Part shown: piece after piece, positions 22,186 to 32,627 of the stretch
Layout: the number at the start of each line of letters is the position of its first letter
Position numbering within the stretch: position 1 is the first letter of the stretch
Origin: Dichetophora obliterata
Lineage: Eukaryota > Arthropoda > Insecta > Diptera > Sciomyzidae
Direction of reading: 5' to 3'
Length of the DNA: 64,000 nt
Assembly (NCBI GenBank): GCA_963920525.1
Contig: OY986436.1
Location: 12,103,467-12,167,466, forward strand
The notes under the pieces: generated by a model
Told to the model about the DNA's origin: nothing
The model's database searches: none
Seen by the model: only the letters and a program-made list of their open reading frames with translations
Translations under genes and position numbers: made by a program

Positions 22186-22791
22186 CATGGTATAAGGATA
22201 GAGGAAGCTGCAGCGCTGACTGTACTCTCTTTCCATACTGCCATGAGCCTGTTCTCACGCGCCTTACGTTAGGCGGAGCATCGGATTAATTTTGACGTAT
22301 ACTGGTAAGGTGGAAAGTGGGAAGGTGACAAGTTACGTAAGGCAGCATTTTCAAAAATTTTAAAAATTTTGCGATTCATTTTGACGTCTGTTACTTTGAA
22401 GTTTTATTGTTTGTCATTTTTCTCTTGGTTCTCTTATGTTTTAGCGCAAATAAATTTTGTTTTGCATTGGTTGGGTTTTTATTTTTACTCATTTCTAATT
22501 GTTTGCGTTGCTGTTTAATTTAAGACTTACAAAGTAATGAATTTTCCGAAATTTAATAGCACATTTTATTGAGTGTTCTCGGAATTCAAAATAAGGCGGT
22601 CTTCAAAAAGTCAGTAGTAAGAACACCTGGCAGATGCATAGTGTCAAAATAACGCCATTACTCTGCCTTTTTTAAGGCGAGTGAGAACAGGGTCCATGTC
22701 TGTTAAATTCAGCAAATTAAAATAAATAAAAATTTTGCATTTCCGGCAGTATGATCTCATCTGGTGCATCTACCTGTATTCTTCTACCATG
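22186..22791. mobile_element. P-like element, host of another MITE
   Basis: Left end CATGGTATAAGGATAGAGGA, inverted right end CATGGTAGAAGAATACAGGT. Octamer flanks CATTAGCG (22178-22185) and CATAAGGG (22792-22799) agree at 6 of 8. The right terminus, with GGTAGATGCA just inside, resembles the element at 34243-34924. Confidence 0.6.
22248..22691. mobile_element. MITE with CCTGTTCTCAC ends, nested
   Basis: The left CCTGTTCTCACGCGCCTTA and inverted right CCTGTTCTCACTCGCCTTA match at 18 of 19 positions. It lies wholly inside the P-like element 22186-22791. TSD not resolved. Confidence 0.65.
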
Positions 22792-22915
22792 CATAAGGGA
22801 TCACAAGTGACACTCATGCTCAAATTCTCTTTTTTTGAGTGGCCTTTCGTCATTCAACAGTCAACCACAGAAATTTTTGAGTGCCACTCAGGATCGTTAA
22901 TGTATACTCCGCTTA

Positions 22916-23375
22916 AGGCCCAGTTATAATAGACGTAACGTAATGTGGTCTAATGTCAATTGGGCAGTGTGTTCTTTCACTTATTGTTTCAAACAATACT
23001 TTCTTATACAAGTGATTATAATAAACGTAACGTAATGTAACGGGACGTAAAGATCCGTTGGATTTCGATTTCTACGTTACTGTACATTACGTCTGTTCAA
23101 AGAACAACTAAACATTGAGGTTAGATTCGATCATTGCGCTATTTTATATTGTTAAACTACGCTTTTCGTTATTAATGTGATAGTTCTATATATCCACAGC
23201 TATGGATGTCGAAGTTTTAATTGAACTTGTACGTGAACGTGCAATTATTTACGACAAAAATCTGCCTGGCTACTGTCTATTATAATTGCTACAACGTTTT
23301 CTTACATTACGTCCCGTCAAGATGACAGTTGACAACATTTCGTTACATTACATTACGTCTATTATAATTCTACCT
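22916..23375 (-). mobile_element. MITE, second copy of the AGGCCCAGTTATAATAG family
   Basis: Homologous along its length to 5018-5489, in inverse orientation. The left end AGGCCCAGTTATAATAG is intact; the right end has decayed to AGGTAGAATTATAATAG. Flanks TTA and TTG fit a mutated 3-bp duplication. Confidence 0.8.
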
Positions 23376-23485
23376 TTGAGAGCCCGAACAGAACCAAAGC
23401 GGATGTCGGTTTCTCTCTGACGGGTTGCGGATCTCTCTCTGAGTGACTTAAATGTTGCCATATTTTTGCTAAAGATTTGGTACGT

Positions 23486-24180
23486 CAAGGTATATATAAG
23501 AAGGTAGTGTTAGTAGATAACATTCTCTCTTGTTGTGGGTACCTGAGCTGTCAAAATCAGTTGTTTACGAACAAAAGCAAATCAAATAACAAAAAGTGTC
23601 AACAACTTGTCAATAAATAGACCTATGTTGTGTTTTAAATTGATTTATTTAAATTGATTTTAGCAACTTTATTGTTAACAACTTTAGAAGTTCTTGCTAA
23701 TCCGTCCTTCTTGGCCAAACGCACAATGCAGATGACATAGGTCTTGGAAGCAACAATCATGCGGCCGGTTTCTGCATCAACATCGACGATGCTGGTCCTT
23801 AGCAAGAATGATTCTGTTGGATGCAGAACACTTTCTGGGGCAGTACAAATCAACAGACTATCCGGCGTCGTTTTTCATGGTTATAGTTTTATTGTAGAAA
23901 TTTAAAAAATTGATGACACACGGCCAATGGAGTGGGAAAAAAGCCATTAGAATACTTGCGAACAGTTTAAATTATTTCGAAACAGTTATTTAATGATAGC
24001 TTCACGAAAAATACAAAAAAAAAACTTTCAGCACGCACAAAAATGAAAACTATATAAATTTTAGAACACATTTGACAGTTTCCTCTCAGCTTTTATTTAT
24101 TGTCTTTTACGTGCGTCTTATGTTTTACAGCTTCGGTACCCACCTCTCTGTGACGACACTACCATGTTGAATATACCTTG
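23486..24180 (-). mobile_element. P-like element carrying captured RpS21, copy 1
   Basis: The left end CAAGGTATATATAAGAAGGT and the inverted right end CAAGGTATATTCAACATGGT both continue into AGTGT. Flanking octamers are TGGTACGT (23478-23485) and GGGTACGT (24181-24188). The uninterrupted paralogue at 35304-36094 reads GATTGGGTACGTTC (inverse strand) across the same point, so one octamer is the duplicated target. The interior holds an RpS21 copy on the minus strand with 5' and 3' flanks. The copy at 37507-38251 has the same structure. Confidence 0.85.
23640..23878 (-). pseudogene. RpS21: Ribosomal protein S21 pseudogene inside a transposon, copy 1
   Basis: RpS21 is a small 40S ribosomal subunit protein of about 83 residues. 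On the minus strand an ATG at 23878 opens MKNDAG, then a stop, then SVDLYCPRKCSASNRIILAK, then (after an internal deletion) [28 protein letters not shown] and a decayed C-terminus followed by AATAAA-type signals. These blocks match the conserved order of eukaryotic S21 (NDAG, VDLYVPRKCSASNR, DVDxxTGR, KTYAIC, RLAKxDG). Missing pieces are the segment after AKD and the GEIRRMGESDD block. Disabled by a premature stop after residue 6 and by deletions. The sequence upstream of the ATG is shared with copy 2, so 5' flanking DNA or 5' UTR was captured too. Confidence 0.9.
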
Positions 24181-24408
24181 GGGTACGTTCTTTGTTATTT
24201 TCTTTGTTTTTACTATGATCTGACATTCTGTTTTTGTGCCTGTGTTGCATTCATGTGAATTCAAAGCAAAATATAAAATAATTTGTATTATTCCCAAATA
24301 AAATGCAACTGTGATCCGACAACCGCCACCGTTCCAATTCTGGACGTGTTCTCAGCGGATTTCTCCGAGAGGCCTGCCATCCGACATCCGCTTTGGTTCT
24401 GTTTGGGC

Positions 24409-24623
24409 CATGGCAGAATTAGAGAAGGTATATGCATTTCAGACTGCGCTCTCTTTCTCATAGCCAGAATTGTCAAACTCAAGCATTTTGCTATTCTTGC
24501 CTATTTTCGCTTTCTTATCGCATTCTCATCGTTTTCAGATTTTGTATGAGCTGTCAACTTCGTTTTGACAGTTGCGGCAGTCTCCCTCTCCAAAATGCAT
24601 ATACCTTCTCTAATTCTGCCATG
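24409..24623. mobile_element. P-like MITE, 215 bp, perfect TIR and TSD
   Basis: TIR CATGGCAGAATTAGAGAAGG identical at both ends over about 31 bp, the same TIR length as the canonical P element. Perfect 8-bp TSD GTTTGGGC (24401-24408 and 24624-24631). It landed inside the right TIR of family B copy 1, so it is younger than that element. Internal TTTTGACAGTT block shared with its relatives. Confidence 0.9.
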
Positions 24624-24722
24624 GTTTGGGCTCTGAGACGCGTATGATCTGCGAATATCATGAGAATGAGCAAAGTAAAAAAACAAACTTCGATTGAAGA
24701 GCGAAAAATTATTATAAATGGC

Positions 24723-24800
24723 CATGAGAAAATTACACAAGGTAGTGATAGGGCGGAGAGCCGGTGACCAAAACTATCAAAACGAAGTTGACATTTCATA
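24723..24800 (+). mobile_element. P-like element end, single
   Basis: CATGAGAAAATTACACAAGG then TAGTGATAGGGCGG and an ACTATCAAAACGAAG block, matching the left ends of the MITEs at 21814 and 32402. No partner end was found downstream. Confidence 0.5.
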
Positions 24801-25314
24801 CAACATCGCCATCAAAACTGAAGTTTCGCATGCAGGTGCGAACTAAGAAGGCGCTTTTTCCGAAGAGAGAGCAAAGTGCTTTTTATAATAACTTTTCGAA
24901 ACGAGAGAAAAGCGCTTTTTTGAATCACTTTTCATTGCGAGAATAATGGTTTTTTCCAATGACATGACAATGTTAAAAAATCACAATTTAAAGCGAGAAC
25001 AAAGCGGGAAATTGTGATGTTGTAAAGTGCTTTGAAAGTGGTTTCGATGCGCTTTGTTTCCTAAAGGCGAATGATTTAAAATCGATGAACTTGGGTTCCT
25101 TTTGATTCTACAGCAGTGATGTTCAAACGCACACAACTCAAACTGCTTGCATGTATGGGTAACGCTTAAAGCTTTTCAAATCAACCCAATCAGCCACATA
25201 AGCTTGGAATAAGCTTTAAACAAGCTTAGAACCGTTAGCATCAAGTTTGGAAAATGCTTACAAGAAATTGTAGAATAAACGAAAACGATCCCTTGGAAAA
25301 GTATTCCTTACTAT

Positions 25315-25505
25315 AAGCTTAATCCAAGTGTTTCTCTACAATTGGAAACTAGTATTTAAATAAGCTTAATTCAAGTGTTTCTTTACAATTGGAAATTAGT
25401 ATTTGAATAAGCTTTTTCCAAATGTTTATTTACAATTGGAAATTAGTATTTTTATTAGCTTTTTCCAAGTGTTTCTTTAGAACTGGAAATTAGTATTTCA
25501 ATAAG
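25315..25505 (+). repeat. 47-bp tandem repeat, four copies
   Basis: The marker GGAAATTAGTATTT (first copy GGAAACTAGTATTT) starts at 25344, 25391, 25438 and 25485, a constant 47-bp period. Each unit includes TCCAAGTGTTTCTTTACAAT. Copies are slightly diverged. Confidence 0.85.
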
Positions 25506-25639
25506 CAACTTTTATGTATAAATATATTTACCAAACAATGCGCAGCCATCTTAAATTGACAAATAAGAATAAAAAAAGAAATTTCGCCGGTTCGAGAAGC
25601 TGTACCCTTCTCATTTCTCACTATCAAACTCGACTTGCC

Positions 25640-25868
25640 TTCAAGAAAACTTGCCTTGTTGCATTTTAAGCCCTCAGTTGTGGTTTTTATCCCTTAAATT
25701 CAATATTTTCCATAATTAACTCGTGGCTTTCTATGTTTAATTTCCATAATTCTTAAGTGTAGTAAAAAGCAAAGAAAGTGAAAAGAACCACGACCGAACC
25801 CGGACTCGAACCGGGGACGACTGGGTTGATAGTCTAGCGCACTCTCCACTAAACTAAACAGGCCAACA
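25640..25868 (-). mobile_element. tRNA-derived SINE, copy 1
   Basis: The minus strand starts with a tRNA-like head (25868 to about 25791): GTTTAGTTTAGTGGAGAGTG (A-box position), CTAGACTATCAACCCAG (anticodon-arm position) and CCCGGTTCGAGTCCGGG (T arm with perfect B box). The head is followed by a tail GTGGTTCTTTTCACTTTC and AAGAATTATGG. The same head and tail occur at 63347-63560, which shows a mobile SINE rather than a lone tRNA gene. Internal RNA polymerase III promoter boxes are intact here. Confidence 0.8.
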
Positions 25869-26150
25869 GTTAACAGCAATCGCAACTTTGAACAGTTGCA
25901 AAATTATTACCTTGGCTAACATTTTGCAAGTATGATTGGAAAATACTTACTTAATGCTAGTCTTTCCAAATATTATTGTACAACACTTACTTTTTGTATT
26001 TTACGCAATAATTCTACAAAGCAACTTGTAATTTATTACCTACGCAAGTGTTTTACAAGCGTGCTTGGAAAAGGCTTGGTTTTTGCATTGTATGTAAGCT
26101 TAATCCAATCACTATGTCTAAATGGCTGATTGGGAAACGTTAAAGCATTT

Positions 26151-26496
26151 TGAAAGCTTTATATAAAAAAGTAATAATATATCAACGCGAATTAAAGTAT
26201 CAGTTGCAATTGAAGTTAATGATAACTTTATTCGTGATTGAAAAGCTGTAACAACCATCTTGCTTGATTCAAGTATAGAATGATTGTTTTTTCTCTTCGT
26301 ATATATTTTGATTTATACGAGTCAGACTCGTTATTATCTCAGAAAGCAAATTAAAGTTTACAGGAGTCAGTCTTGTGATTATTGCCCAGGGGTTTAATAT
26401 CAATTATTTTGCCATGCCCTTCTCTTTACGCGACCTTAAAATATTTTTTGAGCCGTATATTTCGCCATATGTAAGGCCGCGTAAAAATAAGTTTCA
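26151..26496. other. AT-rich stretch with a short hairpin
   Basis: TTTACGCGACCTTA near 26426 is inverted as TAAGGCCGCGTAAA near 26472. No gene recognised. Confidence 0.3.
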
Positions 26497-26504
26497 GTGT
26501 AAAC

Positions 26505-26941
26505 CAGCGGCGTAGATAGCTTTTGGTTGAGGGATCCGTAAAAATATAATAACCTTAAAAAAGTATACTTTTGAATACCTGATTAGATAACTGTTTTCTG
26601 AAGCCGAATGTCATGTTCCACAGCCTTACTTTGTTGGAACGTCGAAAAACAGTAGGTAGGTAAAAAAAATGATGGGCTTGTTGAATTGCGTCTAAATAAC
26701 ACCGAATTTCTGGAAACTACACGTGTCTAGTGATTGTTGACCTATTAAGGAAAATTAAACACTGAACTAAATCATATTTTAATAACTTTCTTGAGAAAAA
26801 GAACTATTTTTGGCAATACATATGCATTTGTATTCGTGCTAAACTTAATATTAGAATCAATTCACAAAAAGTGAGATATTTGGTAATGTTTCCATGGCTC
26901 TGGGAGGGGTTCCCCGCGGACCCTAAATATCTATGCTACTG
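26505..26941. mobile_element. hAT MITE with CAGCGGCGTAGATA end
   Basis: Left CAGCGGCGTAGATA and inverted right CAGTAGCATAGATA; flanks GTGTAAAC (26497-26504) and GTGTAACT (26942-26949) agree at 6 of 8. The TIR resembles the widespread hAT end CAGTGGCGTAG. Confidence 0.75.
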
Positions 26942-27061
26942 GTGTAACTTAATTCTCCAAAAAATTCGTTTGTTTCTAAATTTTTACCTTAACCCTGGAT
27001 GTGCATCACTATTTGAACCATGCTTGTGAGCTTTTTTAGTCAAAACGACTAGCTTAGTTGG

Positions 27062-27184
27062 CTACAACCATACGACGGTCTTGGCCTCATCTAAGAATGT
27101 GCGCCAGCCATGTCTGTCTCTCACTCTCTGGCACCAGCTGGTAACTCCAAGCATCGTCAGATCGTCCTCTACTTGGTCTTTCCA
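27062..27184 (-). pseudogene. LINE reverse-transcriptase protein, C-terminal tail
   Basis: The minus strand reads WKDQVEDDLTMLGVTSW, CQRVRDRHGWRTFLDEAKT and VVWL before a TAG at 27062. This is the usual end of insect LINE second proteins (RWRDQVEEDLxxLGVxNWxxxARDRxxWR). It is likely the same family as 1-376. The 5' part is missing; at about 27190 it abuts a GTGTCACTCATGATCGC block also found at 22870-22915. Confidence 0.8.
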
Positions 27185-27239
27185 ACACTCATGATGAGTG
27201 TCACTCATGATCGCTAATGTGTAACCCGCTTAATTTAGA

Positions 27240-29422
27240 GTTGCGCCCAATATCGATATTACCCTTTTTAAGCGAAGCCTTCGAAATGATTGTAAGCAAT
27301 CAAATAAAAACCTATTTAAATAATAACAAGCCTATAACTATGCACCAGTATGGTTTTCGAGCATAGCTGCTTTCAACTTATTTCTTACATGTCGAGAAAT
27401 GCTTTTGAGATCAGAGCTGATCACATACACAACGAAATTTACAAAAAATACAATATGGTTTCGTCGTTGTATTTTTGCTACAGGGTTGTATTTTGAACAT
27501 TATGCATTGTGTTTTTGCTATTTTACAAGATTTTCTACAAATATCAAATTTATCAAAAATACACAATACAAGGGCAAATACACCACATTGTAAATACCCC
27601 TTTTAATATATTTCTATTTGTGTATTTTGAACAAAAATACTTACTACTGACTGCATTCAAAGAAACAAAAAAAATATACATATAATCATTTTTAGTCCGA
27701 TTCAACTAACGAGGCACATGCAGGGTTAAAACTTTTTCCTTACTCTTGGTTTATTTGAAATGGAAATCTTCAATTTGCCAAAATTTTTTAAACTGAAAAT
27801 TATTAGTATTTCATTTTTTAAGGCTCATCTTAATATTTCCTCTTATTACTTCGTTTTTGCATATCATGAAAAAACAGGTCACCTTTATTTCCACGAAATA
27901 TGCTTCACTCAATGTTTTTTTATCTTTTTTCCCCTCTTTCATTTGGCACTCATTAATTATTCACTGACTCCTGTAGTATTTCACGAAATAAACAACGGTG
28001 CCGCGTCATTCACTTGTTCGTTTTTCAAAAGATAACCTTAAAAACATACAAACAAATGCTAAAAAAAATCCAGTCTGACGACTGAGTGTATATCGATAAC
28101 ATCAACTCTATCGGTAAATTCCAAGAACTATAATATTATAGGATACAAAAACAAAAATGTTGACGACCCGACTAACGATGCCATCGACCACACCACATGT
28201 TTAGCTAGCCATTAGTTATTGTTGTTGGTGTGTTGTTTTTCTTCTTGTACTGTATATGTTTTGGGGCTGGCAAAGCTTAGAAATTATTTTTACTACTTCT
28301 ACTACTACTTCTAGTACCATTTTGTTTATTGCCATTTGTAGTACTTGACTTTTCATTGCTTGTCTATACGTATATTCTATGATTTTGTGCTGTTATTGTA
28401 ACTAGTTTTTGTTCTTTGTTGTGTTCTTGCAGCTGCTATGTATGGCTATTTTATAAAAACATAAGGGGAAAAAAACGAGTGATGCCTTCCAAGTCATTTT
28501 ACTATTTTTTGTTTTGTTTTTCTCTTAAACCGTCATTGGCCGCATTTTTCCTCACATTCTTTGCTGGTCTGGTCGGGTCGGTCGCTTGGTTGCTTTGTTG
28601 GTCCCCTCCGGGCAGACCAGTTTATCACAAGGCCTCCCCTCTTCATCCTTAAAAAAGTGTTTTTTATTGCTTGATAGTAAGATTGCATACTTGTCTTGTT
28701 TTGCCGCATTGTTGCAGTTGTTGTTGATATTTTTTGTTGTTGCCAGTCTATACTGTGTAGTGATTGTGTTGGTGGAGTAGAGTTTTTGCAGTTGTCTTTT
28801 CGCGTTTGTAATATATTTTCCAATGTAAAACCCTTTTTTTAATATTGCTTGTTTCAACCAGGGTTGTTTTTATGCCTTAAAATTTTTGTAAGGTTTTTCA
28901 TTTACTCTACCTGTTTCATTTTTTAAATAATATTAATTCTAGAATTATAAAAATGCAACTCAAAATAATAAATTCAACATATATTTAATGCCTTTTGAAT
29001 TTTCGGAGATTTTTTTTTTAAATAATCAAACTTTAAATTTACAAAATGTTAAATTTCTAGTAAAAAATTTCATAAAGACCAAGTTATTCAAAGTAATCAC
29101 ATAATTTTTTGTATTTGTATTAAGTGTTGTTTCAGAAAAAATCCCAGCAAAAGAGGCTTCTGGTAGTTATCCCATTAATTACCAGTTCATCTTTCTGGAT
29201 TTTTTACCAGTTAATTTTGTAAAAGCATCGGGAAAAAATTAACCGAAAGTTCCCAGTCGGTGTGAATATATATACATGAGACTTTGTATATCTCTCCAAC
29301 AAGAATATGAAGTATACATTCTTCTCTTTCGCACATTTCATAAAGGTGGTGAATATCGTCCTCCAGATCATTGCCAAAGTAAAGAAATCAAAACTCAAAA
29401 AAGTGTTGAAGGAATAATAATA
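27240..29422. other. Host-like stretch; no gene recognised
   Basis: Contains T/GTT-rich sequence and GC-richer patches near 28540-28660. Short frames on both strands lack motifs. A hAT-type start CAGGGTTG lies at about 28860 but has no partner. Probably intronic or intergenic host DNA. Confidence 0.3.
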
Positions 29423-29816
29423 AGGGTTCTCATCTAAGCATGTAAACATGTAAACATGTATAGCATTGAAACTTTTGTTGAGCGATAAAGTGTAAATATC
29501 GTAAATGTCGACAAAATGGCGGCTGCGACAACATTATGACTTTTTTAAATTTTAAACCTTTTAAAAACCTTCATTAACATAGAAAAATAAATAAAACGTA
29601 GTCATATTTACTTAAACTACTTTAAATATGTAATGATTAGCCCCAAAGACAACCCTCATTCACACGTAGATTTACATGCTAGTTAACACTACAAAATAGG
29701 CTCGGAAATAATGTAAACTCACGCCCACACAAATTTTGACAGAATAGTTTACGCGCATGCAAGTTCACAAGGTTTACAATGTTTACGGGTCAGTTACATG
29801 CTTAGATGAGAACCCT
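29423..29816. mobile_element. MITE with AGGGTTCTCATCTAAGCATG ends
   Basis: Inverted ends AGGGTTCTCATCTAAGCATG match perfectly over at least 20 bp, with TA on both sides. Internal TGTAAAC and GTTTAC blocks recur. Non-coding. Confidence 0.8.
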
Positions 29817-29935
29817 TATTGTTTTTGATTTTTATTACTGTTTCCAATTTTTTCTTTTAATTTCACAAAATTCAAAGAAACATTTTTACATGAAATTCAA
29901 AATCACATTAAAAGAAATCTAAGTTTAATAATATA

Positions 29936-30707
29936 TGGGTATTTCCACAGGAAAGTCTACCGTGACCAAAAAATTAAAACTTATTAAAAATTTATTATTT
30001 TATGATATTATCTAAGAAAAACATTTTAATTTTATTAATTTTAGCAATTTGTACATAAAATTATTAACCATGATGATCACATCGTCTGCACTGTTTCACA
30101 AATGTAGTTTTTCTTTTTCGTAAGTGTTTAGTAAATGTTTCGTAAACATTTTTGTTTTAGTAAAAATGGAAGGCATTGGCTAAATATAATGAAAAAATGG
30201 TTGATGCAATTAAAGGAAAATATATTGAATTTGTTTTTAATTACTAAATTACATAATTACTTAACTACCTAATTACTTAATTACCCAATTAAATTGCAAT
30301 GGAAAAAACTGTCCCGTGCGACCTGTCCCGTGCGACCGAGCTTAATATTTAATTAAAAAATAAGTGTTAAATATTATTGGGTAAAACAAAAGCAATTTAA
30401 AAGAAACAACAATGCACAACATCCATAAAATAAACTCTTTGAAATATTCCCTCAGACTTCGCTGAATTTGGCGCTTGAGTTGTTGTCCTCGAAAAAAACT
30501 TCCGTTTTTTGTCCCGTGCGACCACCGTTGTTTTTAGCAATTATTTTGAAAAGGAAAAATTACCGATAATCAACCTTAGCACCACTTATAGAGCTTACTA
30601 TGAGTTATAAGTTAAGACCATTATCAAAATATAAATCCGTGTTATTACTAATTTTTTTTCACTTTAACTGCGTACGACTGTCCCGTGCGACACCATGGAA
30701 ATGCCCA
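29936..30707. mobile_element. MITE with internal TGTCCCGTGCGAC motifs
   Basis: The ends TGGGTATTTCCA and TGGGCATTTCCA are inverted, with TA on both sides. The 13-mer TGTCCCGTGCGAC occurs four times: twice back to back at about 30310-30335, at about 30512 and at about 30678 beside the right end. An otherwise AT-rich element keeping a GC-rich 13-mer suggests a protein-binding site. No transposase. Confidence 0.7.
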
Positions 30708-30830
30708 TATGTTCATATCGAAAGTTTAAACACAAAATTGCTCTTCAATCTAATGGAAACAATTAAAAAAAGTTAATTTTTATGGAAAGATACAAAAAAA
30801 AAATAAATTAAAGGTGCATAAAATCGACTA

Positions 30831-31283
30831 ATACCATGTTCATGCTCATATGAAAAAGCTGCTTTTTGCATTTTCGAACATGCTTTTTCGAACTGCGTTC
30901 ATGTGAGCTATAATGCAGTTTTAGCTTTTATTTTGACATTTGTGTGCTACAACAGTCCAGGCTAATCGCTTTTCCTTTGCAATTTTCTAGAATAAAAAAG
31001 AGGTAAATAACTATAAATGTTATGTTATAACTAAATATATAGAAATACAATCCTATACTAATTGCCTTTGTTTATTATATTTGTTATTACATATGACAAA
31101 AAATAAACTTCGAATTTCGGAAGTATGAACGAAACACAGGGTGACACATACAAAAAAACAGATTTAAAGTGGCATTAAGTTGCTTTAATTTAGTGTTATT
31201 TGTATGAAAAAAAAGCTGCTTTTATGTTGCATTTAGTTGCGTTTTGCAAAAAGCTACTTTTTTCCCTAGCATGAACGGGCTTT
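30831..31283. mobile_element. MITE with GTTCATGCT ends
   Basis: GTTCATGCT and, a few bases further in, AAAAAGCTGCTTTTTGC on the left are inverted on the right (GCAAAAAGCTACTTTTTTCC then AGCATGAAC). TA flanks both sides. Confidence 0.6.
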
Positions 31284-31479
31284 TAGGTTGTTATTCGTTC
31301 GTAGTTAACACAAGCAATTATTTTATTTTCGAACATAAAAATTGGTTTGTGACTGTCTATAAGTAAACAGCTCTAGCAAAACTTAGTTTTTTTAGCTTTC
31401 CATCAAAACATAATCATCTAAAAAAACGTATTTTTTAAAAATTTAATCAATGAAATAAAAGATTTTTAGCAAAAAAATA

Positions 31480-32052
31480 CATATTGCTCATTTCGTGCAA
31501 GACCGTCACAACTCAAAATTTGGGTTTTTTAGCATATCTTTAATTTGAGTGAATTCCAGACCGGCTTACTGTTAATTGACGGTCTTACAGATGCATGTGT
31601 CCTTTTGACTTTAAGCAATTTCTTCACTTTTTTGTAGCAACAACGTTTCATTTCTATTTTCCATTATTTTTCACCAGAAACCACTTATTATAACATAAAC
31701 CATTTTTTAAATAAAAGTTCAAGCAAGTAACCTAAAATTTTATGTAGTAGTAAAGTTCCAACTCAAAATGTGACATCCCTCTAACTCAAAAGTATGTTAT
31801 CCTTTTGTAGCAAAATCGACACAAATCAACATTTTTTAAAATGAGTTTTTGTAGTAATACTGTCGCAACACAGACACTTGCAAAGATATTGCTTACAAAT
31901 TCATTATTGACGCAAAAAAATTTTTTGATTTTATTGGTAGAAAATATAATGGCCTACAAATATTCTTTAAAATTCTTTAAATATTTCGTAATAATCTGCT
32001 CAAAAAAACTAACTTTTCAGTTGTGACAGTCTTGCACGAAATAAGCGATATG
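31480..32052. mobile_element. MITE with TTTCGTGCAAGAC ends
   Basis: The left CATATTGCTCATTTCGTGCA and inverted right CATATCGCTTATTTCGTGCA continue into AGACYGTCACAACT. AACTCAAAA blocks recur internally (about 31510, 31757, 31790). Non-coding. Confidence 0.75.
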
Positions 32053-32401
32053 ATTAAGAAGAAAGCATTTTTTTTAGCATAGCAAAAATTGTTTCTGATC
32101 TTTGCTATAGTAATTGTCGCTGTTGTCGTTGCTTGTGTATTGTCTGAAGTAGAAAGGATGTTTATAATGGACTGCACTGCCGAAGGAGTTAAGATGTAAA
32201 AAAAAAATTATTTTGATATCTGCTACCACTTTCGATATATGGCCTTTTTCGTAAACACTGTTTTATGGGTATTTAAATACCCATTAGTCATTAATGGGTT
32301 AAGTGTCTAGTCTAGTCTTTGGACTAGAGGGGTTATTGAAAGTGCTCTTCACTGCCGATGATATTGATTGAATGTTGTCGAAGCTATAAACTAGGAATAA
32401 C

Positions 32402-32619
32402 CATGGCAGAACTAGACAAGGTAGTGCTAGGGCCGAATGTGCTCTCTTTCTTGGTGACCATAACTGTCAAACTCTGCCATTTTGCTATTTTTGCCAATTC
32501 ATGTTTTCTCATTGCATTCTCACTGATTGCATATTTTGTATGAGTTGTCAACTTCGTTTTGACAGTTTCGGTCACCGGCTTTCCGCCCTAACTAGTCTAA
32601 CTTGTCTAGTTTTACCATG
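32402..32619. mobile_element. P-like MITE, 218 bp, perfect TSD
   Basis: Ends CATGGCAGAACTAGACAAGG and CATGGTAAAACTAGACAAGT (inverted). Perfect 8-bp duplication GGAATAAC (32394-32401 and 32620-32627). Internal TTTTGACAGTTTCGGTCACC region shared with 21814-22172. Confidence 0.9.
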
Positions 32620-32627
32620 GGAATAAC

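Larger units (their letters stand above)
23379..24634. mobile_element. Family B foldback element, copy 1
   Basis: The TIR AGAGCCCGAACAGAACCAAA at the left is matched by the right end AGAGCCCAAACAGAACCAAA read inward, both continuing into GCGGATGTCGG. The element is interrupted by the RpS21-carrying element (23486-24180) and, within its right TIR, by the P-like MITE 24409-24623. A second copy in inverse orientation lies at 35304-36094. Confidence 0.8.
25160..26150. mobile_element. Inverted-repeat element with CCCAATCAGCCA ends
   Basis: CCCAATCAGCCA occurs near 25183 and inverted (TGGCTGATTGGG) near 26123, with GCTTT-rich sequence outside each. AAGCTT-rich blocks recur throughout. It contains a four-copy 47-bp tandem array and a SINE. 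TSD not resolved. Confidence 0.4.

Noticed and set aside
23635..23853. An intact 72-codon gene at the RpS21 locus
   Set aside because: The frame from the internal ATG starts out of the native S21 register and the native start leads to a stop after six codons; the block order shows a pseudogene.
25315..25505. Regular 47-bp repeats reminiscent of a CRISPR array
   Set aside because: There are no distinct unique spacers, the units are directly adjacent and diverged, and the genome is eukaryotic.
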